Positions 34,601 through 45,833 of a DNA stretch of 45,973 nucleotides are shown here, piece after piece. Source of the DNA: Branchiostoma floridae. Its lineage: Eukaryota > Chordata > Leptocardii > Amphioxiformes > Branchiostomatidae. The notes beneath the pieces are model-generated. The model had not been told where the DNA came from, did no database searches, and saw nothing but the letters and a program-made list of their open reading frames with translations. Position numbers and translations under genes: made by a program. The stretch covers positions 19,946,233 to 19,992,205 of the forward strand of contig NC_049982.1 of assembly GCF_000003815.2 (NCBI RefSeq). Direction: 5' to 3'. The first letter of the stretch is position 1, and the number at the start of each line of letters is the position of its first letter.

Positions 34601-37600
34601 GATATGTTTAGCTGTAGATGTGATGATGATGAACAAAGAAGCTGTTGATATGAAAACATTACCTTCCCCTCCTGCCAGGCCCTCTCCAACATGGACCGTG
34701 GTGCCAACCCTCGCACTATTGCCAACATCATCCCTGGGTAGGGAAGTATACAATGTCAAAACTTCCCACACAAGTTTTAAAAGTTAATAAAAGTTAAAAG
34801 TTATTCCCACAGCAATATGGTGTATATATCCATTACAATTACAACAGCCTATATACCTTATTGATAGCCCTTGAGCCACACAGCAGGCACAAGTACAATT
34901 ACAGGGGTATACACTTTTTAAACATAAAATATTCCCATTTTATGGGCTTTTATGCATTTAGAGAGACTTCAGTAGTTTATATAATCTATCATAAATAGTA
35001 AAATGATGCAATGGTTTATTTCTTACCGATCATCTTCCTAATCTGATGTATCATGAAGCTCTGACCCTTGATGGAGATGACAGTCCACTCAATGTCATCC
35101 CGTACAAATGTGTCCAGACACTGGAGAAGAGATGCACAGAGGTTACTTCTTACAAATGCCTTAAACCATTTCAAGGCTTTCAGTGAGGAAAAAGATAAGG
35201 AAGATTTGTAATTAAATGCATAGAACTTCCTTCCTATTGTCTATTGGAACCCCTTTATTTAGACCGATACAGCAGTTAGCCTTCAGATTATTATTATAAC
35301 ACACCAGTTTACGTTAAGTACTGTAACAGTAGGTACAGTGCATAAAACAGGACTGTTAATGTCACATAAGTATGGACATCTATTCTTATTGAGTCTTAAC
35401 GATAAGCAGGATCTGCATTGATAAACATTGGGCATCTGCTTTATGTCCTATCTAAAAGAACATCCCTAACTAAAGCTATGAACTCGTTTTTGTGAAGTGC
35501 CTTTCCCAAGGGCACAACACATTGGGCCTGCTAGGGATTTGAGCCAAGAACCTCTTGATTCTAAGGCCCAATCTATACACAGTTTTTGCCGATATCTGTA
35601 GATGTCACGAGGGATCTGGAACGTTGGCAACGGGACACCAATGGCGCTTGCAGTCGTAAACAGCTATATAGCCTAATGAGCCCGCATTATATGCTAATGA
35701 GCCCTCCCGAAGTCGGGGCACATCTACACACGTGCAGAAGCTGTCGGGGACCCCTGCCAAGCTATCGGGGACCCCTACTAAGCTATCGGGCGAATGCTCC
35801 CGACCTTTCGGGAGAAATTTTCCCGATATCTTTATGGCGATATTGCAGTTCCATCTAGACGATGAAAAAAAGCTGTCGGCAAGACGTTGTCGGCTCGCAG
35901 ATATCAGGAAAAACTGTGTCTAGATCGTGCCCTAGTCAACAACCCTAACCACACAACCATCTTGCCACAGCATAGAAGCACCTAAAAATATTGTTTAAAA
36001 AGGAAGATACCTTGGATTCAATGATGTACCTCTTGGCACTTGGGTCCTTGAATTTTCTGGAATTTAACAAATATAACTTTAGAAAAATGTGAGGTCACTT
36101 GTTGGACAATCTTTTCCCTATTTGCTAGCTTATAAAAGAAACATCTGTTAATAAATGACTGTAAAATATTATAGAAAGGTGACTACAGTCTACTTTTGAA
36201 ACTTCAGTTTACAAAAAGAATTTGAATTATTAAGAGACTTCCAAACGTGAAATCATAAAATACTGACTTCCCCGAGGTGAAGTTATGGAAATTATGGGTC
36301 CCCTTGTATGCAGACAGGACATCATTCACTTTCTCCATGACATCATCTGAGAAAAACAATAACCAGATCATTAAAGACTGCTATGAAGTATGATACAGTA
36401 ACATATAAGACCATCATCATGGCTAAAGACCTACTACTTCTGACTAGCTATATAAGTAACATTATTACTAAGTGCTTAATGATCCCAACTTCATTCTAAG
36501 TGGGTTGAATACAATGTTCTGAAGTATTGACAAATCATCATACATTTCAACATTTCTCAAGGACAAGGCAAATCAACCAAATGTGATACAGTGATTTATT
36601 CTTTATATTCTTATTTATATGGCATATAAAATATGATACATCATTCTTGTAATAATAAATCAATACCTGTTGCTCTGAAGTCTTGTTCAGTTTCCTAAGG
36701 AGAAACAAACAATTGTAGTGTTATTGCTGTTATTATTTTGTAATGTTACACCAGTTTTGACATTGAAGTAGGGCTGTCTTGAGTTCATTGCTAGGGAGCC
36801 CGTGTTGCTGATTTTTATTTATAAATTTGTCATTTTACAAACTTACATTTTCATCAGTTTCATCTCATAAAAAACATTTTTTTTGGACAGACAGAGTGAA
36901 CTTTTTCACCATCCCAACATGCAAATTTCTGTCCCGGAGTCTCTCATTATACTACAGGAATATAAGTGAGTTATGACATAGCTCTTACCTCCTTGGTTGG
37001 TGCAAAGGAGTATGTGGGCAGGACATACATGTACGTGCGAGCATCACAAGCATTCTTAGAGTCAAAGCCATTGGTTGTTCTCTTGATCCCTGAGTAGGTA
37101 CAAGATTTATCACATTGTTAATTCTCAACATAGTGGATATATTTCAATCCAATATATTGATCAAGTTCTTAAAGTAGTTCATGTAAACATTCTTTACATT
37201 ACAATCTCAGAGATTTCTTGATATGACTTTTATATACCTTTTAAAGAAATCTTTGATTACAATATTGAACAGTATTCTACCAGTTTCTTTATAGCCCTAA
37301 ATCTTAATCTTCAGGCAGATGTACTGGTGGAATTTAGCTGGCCATGGAGAGTTCTGAGGGCTTGGATAACTCCTCATGCCACCAGTAGATCTGCCTGCCA
37401 AATTTGACATATGACAAGGATTGAATGGTACATATTATGTTCCTGGTGTATCTCATATCTTAACAAACATACATCAAGTACAAGTACATGTAGCTTAAAC
37501 ATACCAATAAGTCTGATGCTTTCAGCCAGGCAGTCGTTGATCTTTTGGACAGCGTCTTCAATCATGTACATCTTCAGGGACACGATCTGGCCAGCTGCTG

Positions 37601-39293
37601 ACACACCCTTGTCTGTACGGGCACAGCGCTGGAAGTGCATCTAAAGGAAAACACACAAATAAACATTCAATTGATACTCACGTGGAAGATCAAACTTACT
37701 GCTTTATGAAATCTAATATTTTAATATCTGTCTATGCATGTCCAAGTTTTGCTGTTTCTGTTGATGTGTAGGAGAGTGCAGATCAATTGACAGTCATGAA
37801 TGTTGTCTGCTTGTAAAGGCACGTATAAAGTTGTTTTTAACACTATATTAAAAGGGGAGTGTACAAATGGGTACATGCACATTAAAGGTACATGTACTGG
37901 ACCTTTGTAGTACTTCTAGTATTATCTAAGGTGTTATATAGAATGACATACAAGTTATCAATCTTTTAGACATGTTTGCTTATTTCCACACACCTTTTGC
38001 ATACAGTCCATGTGGTCCTTAGGGATTGCCCCAGCCTTGTAGAAAGCTGCCAACAAGTCCTCTTCAATCGTCTTAAACCCTTGATTTCTTATGAAAAATA
38101 AATTCATGGTATGTTCAGACTGGACATGATTTAAATTAAAGAACTATTTATAAGTTATTTTCATGAAAATTTCACATATCAGCATACAATGATAATGATG
38201 CTTTGCTGAATGTTGATCACAAGTGCCATCTCCATTAATGCAAAGCTAGAATGTTGTACCTTTGAACCCAAGAAAACAACTCTACAGTCAGTGTACTTTT
38301 GTTGCCTGAACATCAAGCTGCCCATCAGGAGGCCAAAGCCTAGAGACAATTATTAGCTATTGTGGATGCATTTCGCCAAACTTGTAAGTTGTATCCACTA
38401 AAGGATCAGGCAGCAGACAGAACATTAATCCACCCACCTCTGCATGCCCATGTACCCTACCCCTGAGTAGGCCAACAGACACGCCACCTTCCTCTTCTTG
38501 GCTGTCGGCCTCTCCCAGTCAGGATCCCCACCTGGCTTACTCTAGTGATAGAAAACAGAATACAACACACATCAAAAATCATGTTGCTTCTTCACACTGT
38601 GATGTGTGATGAAATACACAACAAGACTTATCTACTCAGAACTGTATCTGTAGCAGGCACTAAGACTAAGAGTAATTCACATCATTACCTCCATTATAAT
38701 GAATGATCTGTCTTAACTACTAGTATGCAAGCTGCAAGCTTTGTTTGGTGCTACATACTATCTAGTAAGGATGACCCTCCTGTACTGGCAAAAGAGAGTT
38801 CTAATTTTAGGGAAAAACACATTTTGAAACATCTCTATCCTCTTCAATCATTATATCATGATAGGAGACTTGTGTTAGAGGCAACTAAGGTCCCCGACCC
38901 TCTTGATGAGGATGGGACTAGGTGAGGTGAGGTGATAGGAGACATGCATAAGGGAGAGCATTCATTCGTGGTGAGCATAACAAAATGTACCTGGAGCTTT
39001 GCCTTTTTCCATCTGTAGGATCTCGGCTCTTTTGTGTCATGATGTCTCTTGTTGAATTTCCCACTGGTGGTGACATCATTGCTATTAGAGGGGGTGTCAG
39101 TACTTGACATAGCTGCTGTGTCCTCGTGTCCTTCTGAATGGTTCTCTTCAGCTTCAGTCCCAGTGTCTAACTTAGCTTCTGCTCCACTAACGGTTCCTTC
39201 CATCCTTGATCCTACAGCTGAAGTTCTGACTGTACAGAGAAGTAGGCGTAGTCCACGGAAGGTCTGAAGGATGGGTCTGGTATTGGCGATCAT
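31621..39293 (-). CDS. PUS1: tRNA pseudouridine synthase 1 (PUS1, TruA family), complete, 15 coding exons
   Basis: Converts uridine to pseudouridine in tRNAs and other RNAs in nucleus and mitochondria. Exons in transcript order: 38991-39293, 38438-38541, 37994-38087, 37505-37640, 36989-37089, 36667-36694, 36268-36346, 36011-36056, 35027-35120, 34663-34733, 34190-34234, 33906-33980, 33231-33299, 32570-32681, 31621-31737 (stop TGA at 31621-31623). About 490 residues, against 427 in human. Family motifs are [11 protein letters not shown] near residue 125, [13 protein letters not shown] with the catalytic Asp at about 177, [43 protein letters not shown] and [11 protein letters not shown]-like [13 protein letters not shown]. 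The ATG at 39291-39293 follows in-frame TGA TAA. The exon 13-14 junction is abnormal; see its entry. Confidence 0.93.
32570..33299 (-). CDS. PUS1: PUS1 exons 13 and 14 with anomalous junction
   Basis: Exon 13 (33231-33299) ends KAEKEDR and exon 14 (32570-32681) starts [14 protein letters not shown], matching the human order around a Ser-Met-X-X-Trp-Leu-Ser-Thr-Leu-Pro motif. Homology requires a phase-2 join, but the genomic donor reads GACAGGGTGTAT: the phase-2 position is followed by GG, and the canonical GT is one base later in phase 0. Either one G is an assembly or allelic insertion, or exon 14 is longer. A phase-0 canonical acceptor exists at 32722/32723 inside the adjacent minisatellite and would give a 153-base exon 14 (32570-32722) with about 14 extra residues. 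Confidence 0.7.
32696..32990. repeat. 45-48-bp minisatellite next to PUS1 exon 14
   Basis: GTACCT marks successive units at 32699, 32744, 32777, 32822, 32870, 32918 and 32966. Spacing is 45, 33, 45, 48, 48 and 48, always a multiple of three, so both strands stay open. On the PUS1 coding strand each unit reads like [16 protein letters not shown]. Units contain donor-like CAGGTACAGTGAGT and acceptor-like CTATAGGTGTGCAG. The array touches PUS1 exon 14. Confidence 0.85.
33425..33560. repeat. Degraded dispersed repeat
   Basis: ACGTTATGTTTTTGGTACA, then TTTTGTCTGTCCGTCTGTGG, AACATAGCACAAAAAGCTG and a GTGATATTTGGTAAGTGGG tail follow the pattern of a repeat type that I recall as common in many animal genomes (GTTATGTTTT..GTCTGTC..ACTCAAAAAG..GAAATTTGG). 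The ends and class are not determinable. It lies in PUS1 intron 12. Confidence 0.4.
35565..35932. mobile_element. MITE in PUS1 intron 8
   Basis: Imperfect terminal inverted repeats of about 35-40 bp share ACACAGTTTTT and GATATCTG. The left end starts GGCCCAATCTATACACAG at 35565; the right end, reverse complemented, starts GGGCACGATCTAGACACAG. Flanks are TAA on the left and TAG on the right, so a target duplication is only suggestive. The interior has 21-bp tandem units, GCTGTCGGGGACCCCTGCCAA (35740-35760), a second at 35761-35781 and a partial third, and is GC-richer than the intron. Confidence 0.65.
36667..36694 (-). CDS. PUS1: PUS1 exon 6: 28-nt microexon
   Basis: A 28-base exon encoding ETEQDFRAT plus the first base of Asp, between clean CCTTAG and GTATTG sites. 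It is required to keep frame between exon 5 (ending APTKE) and exon 7 ([10 protein letters not shown]). The corresponding human segment, between the catalytic half and the [10 protein letters not shown] motif, is a variable linker. Confidence 0.85.
37505..37640 (-). CDS. PUS1: PUS1 exon 4: catalytic aspartate motif
   Basis: The exon encodes [20 protein letters not shown] and continues to SIRLIG. The Asp of ARTDKG (about residue 177) is the invariant nucleophile of the TruA/PUS1 family. The exon is bounded by consensus splice sites, with an ATACC donor complement on the left and CTTTAG on the right, and spans residues 168-213. The active-site motif is intact. Confidence 0.93.
38991..39293 (-). 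CDS. PUS1: PUS1 exon 1: mitochondrial-type leader and second Met
   Basis: Residues 1-30 ([20 protein letters not shown] onwards) contain five Arg, no acidic residue and hydrophobic spacing, as in a mitochondrial targeting peptide. The next in-frame Met is residue 31 (codon 39201-39203), in the context SRMEGTV, after which the chain becomes acidic and low-complexity. Human PUS1 also has a leader followed by an internal start that gives the nuclear form. The exon ends KWKKAKLQ, and exon 2 carries PTAKKRKV, a basic monopartite NLS-like motif. Confidence 0.8.
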
Positions 39294-39354
39294 CCGTTAT
39301 CACCTCTGCTATGTTATCACAATCCAGCCGACGAGTAGAGATGTATTCACCTTT

Positions 39355-41040
39355 ACCTAAATGAGAAATGGTAAAAAATTATACACAAATAAAACAAAAT
39401 AAAAAATGAGCTCAAGACCTATCTGCTACCCAAAACTCATGATCCTAGCATGTAACACTAGTACCATAGAATGCTGCTAGGAGGCCATTACTGGACTTTA
39501 TCTTTAATAACTGGTAATTTTGCATAGATTCAGCTATGGGGTTACCAAAACAGCAAAGTCAGGAACTTAGTCATTTGTTGAGCCTTGTATGCCTGGCATT
39601 GGTGAAAAAAAGTGGTTTGTTCACCTCTACAGGATGTCAGATGACAGATATGTGAAAAGAATTTTCAAATGGATACCAAAAAAGAAGAGGCCAGCTGACA
39701 GACTTAGGAAGTGGTGGTTGGATCAGATCATGGAAATAACAAAGAGGAAGCAAACTTTCACAAAGTTAAGGAGATGGCCTCAGAGAGAACAGTGTAGATA
39801 GCTTTTGTCAAGAGGCTGACACTTCACAGTTTATTAAGCCAAAGAGGTTATGTAAGTCAAGGTGAGATGGTATCAGGTCTTTTTGCCCTCGAGATCTTTT
39901 GTCCTCTACACGGGCACACACCTGTGAGAGGTTGGTCTGGTGCATTTACGATAAAAACACCTGATGTGCGGCAGTTGGGAAAATGCCGGGTCGAGTTGCC
40001 AATTCAAACTTCCCTTGGCTTGAAACTTTGCCTCTCAGACATGTCCAGACATGTACCGTCAACTGTTTTTCACCTGTGAACCTTAGATTCGTTAGAGGGG
40101 CGTAAAAGGAAGACGCCATCTTTGTGAGGCGGATGTTTTTGGGAAATTGGCTGAATTTGCCGCTGAAATAAAGTCAGTTTCAAGGTACGTCTGCCATATT
40201 TGTACGTCCTAACTTTGAAATGATGTAGAAAAATTCTCAAAGTGGTAGCGAACATCAGATAATATTCACAGGTTGTTAAATTCGTTCGAATATAATGCCG
40301 CAAACAGCACGTCGTTACCATTTGTGGAAAAGGACAGAGACTCTGAGAGAGGTCTGAGAGTGAGGTCAATCCGTAGGCGGGATGCAGAAGGTACGCGAAG
40401 TGCGATTTTGCAACATAACACCGACTGAAGGCACGCACTCAGCACGCGTTGCACACGTAACCAAAAGACCATGTGACCCCACCAACTTCTGACAGGGCCT
40501 ATGAGGTAAGTGTGCCCGTGCTCTAGTCTTTTCGTCCCCGTTTTGGATGTTTCGTCCTCGTCATGGTTCTTTCGTCCTCTTCCTGACTACTACTAACACA
40601 TGTATCACATTAAAATAAAAGGCAACTTTATATATTATATTGATCAGAAGTCCGAGGGTTTTATGACGTTGCCTCCACAGGTCTACTCGTCAGAATGTTT
40701 CAATAACAATAAATTCTGTGTTACGTTATTTACGAATGTTTGAGAAGCGTTACAACGTCTTGTGTTCTACAACAATTATTCTCTCCCGAGCTCCCCTCCC
40801 CCTTGCGGAAAAAAATACTTGTGTGGCAGTCTGGCGCGCGCGCACTACTAATATTTCGCACAAATGCTGCCTCTATCTTTATTGCTCCTATTATCTGGAC
40901 TTTCGCAAGGACGTAATTTAGTAGGACAAAAACTCTAACAACGATTGCTTCTCTACATGTGCACGTTACCTCGCCTCGTGTGTTTTCGTCTGTCGGCGTC
41001 TGGGAGGACAAATGCGCTGGTCGGAGGGACAGTCCGGACC
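39355..41040. other. PUS1 upstream region and possible 5' UTR exons
   Basis: A 5' UTR acceptor-like CATTTAG/GTAAAGG on the minus strand sits at about 39354. A possible first exon donor (GGCGAG/GTAACG) sits at about 40970 in the CpG-richer stretch 40800-41040, which I take as the likely PUS1 promoter. Between them lie a LINE relic and a degenerate repeat of TTTCGTCC at about 40528, 40550 and 40569. No other gene is visible. Confidence 0.35.
39589..39801 (+). pseudogene. Relic of a LINE reverse-transcriptase ORF, C-terminal end
   Basis: The 70-codon reading frame contains WFVHLYRMSDDRYVKRIF, then WIPKKKRPADRLRKWWLDQI. It follows the pattern W-GH-RM-D-R-K---W-P--KR--GRP---W-D-I, common to the C-terminal tails of non-LTR retrotransposon polyproteins. 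Upstream reverse-transcriptase motifs are absent, so this is a short, 5'-truncated, inactive fragment. The assignment rests on pattern recognition; the clade is unknown. Confidence 0.55.
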
Positions 41041-41484
41041 TCATCCTGACAGGGCTGTGAATTAACGTTCACCTCACCAAACTACAGCGATTCATCAATT
41101 TAAAACGTACTTTTAACGCAACTAGTAGTTTAAAAAATAGTTAAAGTTTATAAAATTTATTGTTTCTCATCTCAGAGTGGCATGCAAGAACCTACATGAC
41201 CACACTCTTTTTATTTATGGACTTTCCCCCGATATTCCGCTCAACCTTTGACTTGCTTTAGACTCTTCTATTTTCTTGAGGGGGTTGAAGATAAGTAAGG
41301 TTTACAAGAACTAGAACTTAATCAACCACAATTTGGAATTATGATTCAATATATGATGTCTATAATAATAAATGTGTATTTATAGATAAATAATATCTAT
41401 TAAGCTATCAGATTGTTCAAACAAAAACTTCCATTTTCTTACCCTCCAACCCAAATAAACTATTCTAAGATGAACTGTGAACAA

Positions 41485-41583
41485 CACTTTACTTCCGGTT
41501 TCTGTCATGCAGAGAAAAAACATATTTCTCGGGCCGAATCTTACGATTTTAACTTAATTTTTCGAAGTCAAGAATCAATACAG
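41485..41583 (+). promoter_or_regulatory. Probable first (untranslated) exon and promoter of the LRR gene
   Basis: A consensus donor ATACAG/GTGAGG at 41583/41584 could join an acceptor TTTTCAG at about 42047, which precedes the start codon exon. Upstream is ACTTCCGGTT (41491-41500), an ETS-family site of the kind found at TATA-less start sites. PUS1 is transcribed away from this region on the other strand. The exon extent is inferred. Confidence 0.4.
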
Positions 41584-42102
41584 GTGAGGTAACCTACTTT
41601 TCGTGTAGTCGTGGTGATTTGGGAGGGATTTTCACTCGTTGTTTGGCATGGAACTGGCTTCGGGGCGAGAAAGACTATTCTATAACGTTTAATAGCTAAT
41701 TACTAAATATTTGAACGCTGAGCATTCTTATAGGCGAATCACATGTATTTCTAGGGTCCATTTCTCTGTAAACACGGAATTTACGTATTTTAGCAAGTTA
41801 ATCGGAAGGTCATTACCAGTTAGAAGTTTTGCTCTAAATATAAAAAGATGAAGAAGTAATATTCTAACATAGATGATGCAACATTGTGCTTCTAACAACG
41901 CGTTATACACTCACCATAAAAATGTAATTGATATGTAGTATGCATATACAGGATTTGACTGTTTTTTTACTAAGTTAAAATATGTATAATACTAGTAAAT
42001 ATTACATAAATCAAATTTTCATGGAATCTGTATGACATTGTTTTCAGTGTTGTCATTAGCCTAGGCAAGACAGTAACTGTCTAGCCAGACTGGAATGTGA
42101 AG

Positions 42103-45100
42103 ATGGTGCGAAGTCTGACAGAGTCATGTCTGAGCTGTCTGGCCTGCAACTTACACTCCATCAACAGGGTGGGGCATTACCTAGCAACCAGGCACAAGGT
42201 ATCTCTCTGTTATGGAATTTGGTGCTAATAGTGCTTACGGCATGTTGTTACAGGTCACATATTTGTATTTTAGTAGCATCCCCCCCCCCCCCCCCAAAAG
42301 GAATTGCTTGTAGTTTTCTTTCATTTTTAAATGTAAAAATGATATAACACAGGTACGGTAGTTGATTAGAAGAGGATTAGTAGGATGAGTCCAAACATAC
42401 TGTAAATGTTGGTAACATCAAAAATTATCACCGAGCAGGTAAATGTGATTGTTCTCCCACATGTCATTTGAGACTGTCACAAAACACTCAAACAATGACA
42501 TGCTGTACTGACTATTAGTATTAGAATTGCTACAGATGATCCTGTGCATATAGTACATGTACTAATTTTTGACAGATTGTTACTCTAGCCAGCAGCAATG
42601 CCTACACTGTTATCTGTACAGGAACTTCTACTAGAATGGCTGGTGTATCATGACCGACTGACACCGGAGTACCTGCCACATATCACATATCACCTGTTTT
42701 CCTCTGGGCTCAGGACAGTCCACTTCTACAAGTGCCAACAGGTGACTGCAGCCTGGAGCCCAGCCTTGTTTACTTTGTTTGTTCCTTTGGTAGCAGACCA
42801 AAGCAAAAAAGGCTGTGCTCCAGGATAATAAAGGTCATTGACCTTCTCCCTCCTGTCTGTGCCAATAACCATTGGTGCCAAGAAAATGCAGGAAGGGGGT
42901 TAAGTGGGGGGTTTGCAGTGTCTTTAGCATAAATACTGTTTTTTACCTGCTGTATATTGTAACAAGAGTTGTTATGATTAGGTCTGTTATCTACTGTCAA
43001 TTGAAAGATACTTTGATTTAGAATTATGTTTGTAATGTTACATGCACAACTAATCAATCTCAGTATTATTCTACCGTATGCTATTGTTTGTCACATATTG
43101 TTCAAATTGACATCACATTATTATATAGTATAGTGACCCTGATGAAAGAAAACTTCCATTCATTCTTATAGTACCTGAATATCATGAGGCAAGACAGCTA
43201 TTTGGCATCTTTTTTAACAACTTGCTTGGTTTGATTTACTTAACCCATTCTGAGGAGCAGCTCATGTGCATTTATATTATGATTATCATGATAACTTTCA
43301 GCACAAACAGAATTAATTGATACTAGGACCAAATTTGCCAAAGTACTAGTCGGACAAAACTTGCTGGTTGGTTGAAAGCAAAACATTTCCTACCTAACTC
43401 TCTCACACAGGTAACAGATGCAGTACTAACACAGTTAGGCGACTGTGGCTGCAGACTAAGGTCTGTCACCATACATGGCTGTTCAGAGGTTACAGGTATA
43501 TCAACCTTCTATTGTTGTATATAATCTACATGACAAAATTTGTATCCATGTAAAATACATGTAGAAAGAGGTTTAACTGTAATGATAGCTAGAACTCCAC
43601 AACCTCACACCTTCACTAAATGATATTAATCTTTACAGCTGATTTCTTCTGTTTCTCTTTAATTAAGCCAATATGGTCCTCATTATTTATAAATTACTGT
43701 ATATAATTTGATGATCATCTCAACTAGATAACACAAGTTTTCCAAAGTATGAAACTGAAGCACGTATCTTATAGTATCATTTTCTTATTGATTAGTAAAT
43801 ATCCAACAATATTCAAAATACCCCCCCTAGAGCTGATTAAAATAAGTCTCCTGCATTTTACTTTTTAGTTGAAAATTAACAATCATGTATACTTAGTAGT
43901 TAAGAAGAGAAAATAAAACATAACAGAGGATGAGTAATACATTAAGCAGCAATTCACCAATACCAGCTGCCTATAGCAATGTTGAAGATCTAGAGTTGTT
44001 GCAGCTGGGTGCATCTGCCATTTTCCTTGGTCAAACTCTTTTTGGAAGAGTTCGATTGTGGACAAGGCTACAGTGTAAGTCTACATCTGGTAGGTTTATC
44101 TTGCTCTTAGTTCCTACCTTTTTCTGCAGATACAGGAATGTTGGCCTTGCTGCAGCACCAGGATGAGTTGGAGGTCCTGGAGCTGAGGAAACTGCCTCAC
44201 CTGGTTACAGACTGGGCACATGCTGTCATGTCACCTGTGCTACAACACCTGGATCTCAGGGGCTGCACTAATGTAGATGCTCCTGGTAAATACAGTTTTC
44301 AATATTGATACTAGTGATGGAACATATATAGACAGCGGAAATCCGTCACGCTGGAATCCGTTGTGCGGAAACCGGCGCCATAGAATCCGGCACACTGGAA
44401 TCCAACTTCTAGCAGGATAGAATGGTATTGCGGGAAACTGGATGTGGCATGGTAAGCAAATGTAGGTCTAAACATGGAGGTCTCCAAATCTGCATTCAGT
44501 CATCTGTAAATACTTATTTTGATGAGAAAATCATTTGATGCTATTAAATTTTTGTCTCACAAGTTTTCTTTTAATGTTCAATCATTATATTATTTACCTG
44601 TTCAATGTTGACATGTTCATGTGAGTGAATGTATCTCAGCTGCAGTGGGTACTGAAAGCATTTGTCACTTATTGCTTGTGGGCAATTTATCAGCCTTTCA
44701 TTCATTGTGGTCAATTTGGTCAGTCCCTTGAAAAACTGCTGTTGACAGGTTTGGCTATACGAAGTATTGATAGAACGTGATGATAGAATATTATGACCCC
44801 TATTAAAAACAGCAGAGTCATATGAACACACTGGTTGTTGTTACGTTCTTTCGTCACACCTGCTTTTCACACATCTGTGTTTTTCAAATGTACAGTGAAT
44901 TCAATTCTATAAATAGCCTAAAAGAGGAAGTATCATTGAAATTTTGGGTCACTTTAGTATACTGTAAGCAAGTGTGGTTTGATTCATTCAGCTCCAGGAA
45001 TCATCAATTGAAAAAAAAAAACTTGTGGGAGTCATTTGTCAATTTAAGTAGAATGACTCTAACATCTTTATTTTCTTAAATTGTGTCTTTTCTCCACCCA

Positions 45101-45833
45101 CAGCTGTGTGTGAAGTGGTGTTGTCCAACCCAACCATCAGTACCATGATCCTGGCACACTGTCATCGGCTAGGGGAGAACATCAACACTGTGGTGCAGCG
45201 GATAGCAGAGTCTCTCAACACTACCCTGGTGAGGTCTCCCTGATGGGATGGAGGGAACAAATGACTGAGTAGATAAATAAATGGATGAGAGACTCAATAA
45301 ATAATGTACTAGAAAAACAGTCATAATGATTGTATTATTAGTCATAATGATTTATATCTTTGGATCATGCCAGTTATATGTTTGATTATAACTTGAAAAG
45401 TAATTCAGCCTCTCTATAAGAATACTACAATAAACTTTGTAATGAACTGAGCTCATCAGCTACTTTTCCATCACTGTGTCTAAGATGTGAGGGTATGTTT
45501 GATCTGTAAACTTGCAGGACCTGGAACCTGGTTTCTAGTGTTTGTAGATGTATTCTTGTGTGACCCATATTCCAAGAAGACTATGGTAACGAATTTAATA
45601 TAATTGTATCCCTTTTTTAAATATTGGTACCACTAAAATGCATGTAAGTTTGTCTACTCGTCTTGCCTTGGTCACTTGCACAGGAAGTGTCATCTATAAT
45701 TGTATATAACAACAACATAAATTGGCATACTTAGTCTCTTTGTGTTTTAGGAACACCTGGATGTTGCAGGAGATCACTGTCTGTCAGATGCTAGCCTGAC
45801 TGCCATAAGTACCCACTGTTCAAACCTAAAAAG
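42103..45833 (+). CDS. Leucine-rich-repeat protein, 5' part (6 exons; continues past window)
   Basis: Coding exons are 42103-42198, 42589-42741, 43411-43495, 44130-44285, 45104-45228 and 45751-45833, giving 232 codons in consistent phase and canonical splice sites. Residues 1-32 contain SLTESCLSCLA, which fits the elongin BC-box pattern (S/T)LxxxCxxx(A/L), followed by NLHSINRVGHYL. Then comes ELLLEWLVYHDRLTPEYLP and cysteine-type LRRs: LRSVTIHGCSEVTDTG, LEVLELRKLPHLVTD, LQHLDLRGCTNVDAP and LEHLDVAGDHCLSDASL. The layout resembles ZYG11/ZER1/AMN1-type proteins, some of which are cullin-ligase receptors, but I do not recognise an orthologue. No F-box is visible. The last exon ends in phase 2, so more exons follow. 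Confidence 0.82.
42280..42295. repeat. Poly-C tract (16 C)
   Basis: A pure run of 16 C in the first coding intron of the LRR gene, followed by AAAAGG. Its length is likely to be polymorphic or error-prone. Confidence 0.9.
44286..45103. other. LRR gene intron 4
   Basis: The intron holds degenerate short repeats of GGAATCC(G/A) between about 44337 and 44402 (AAATCCG, GGAATCCG, AGAATCCG and GGAATCC, spaced about 20 bp) and an A10 run near 45011. No other feature is recognised. Confidence 0.5.
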
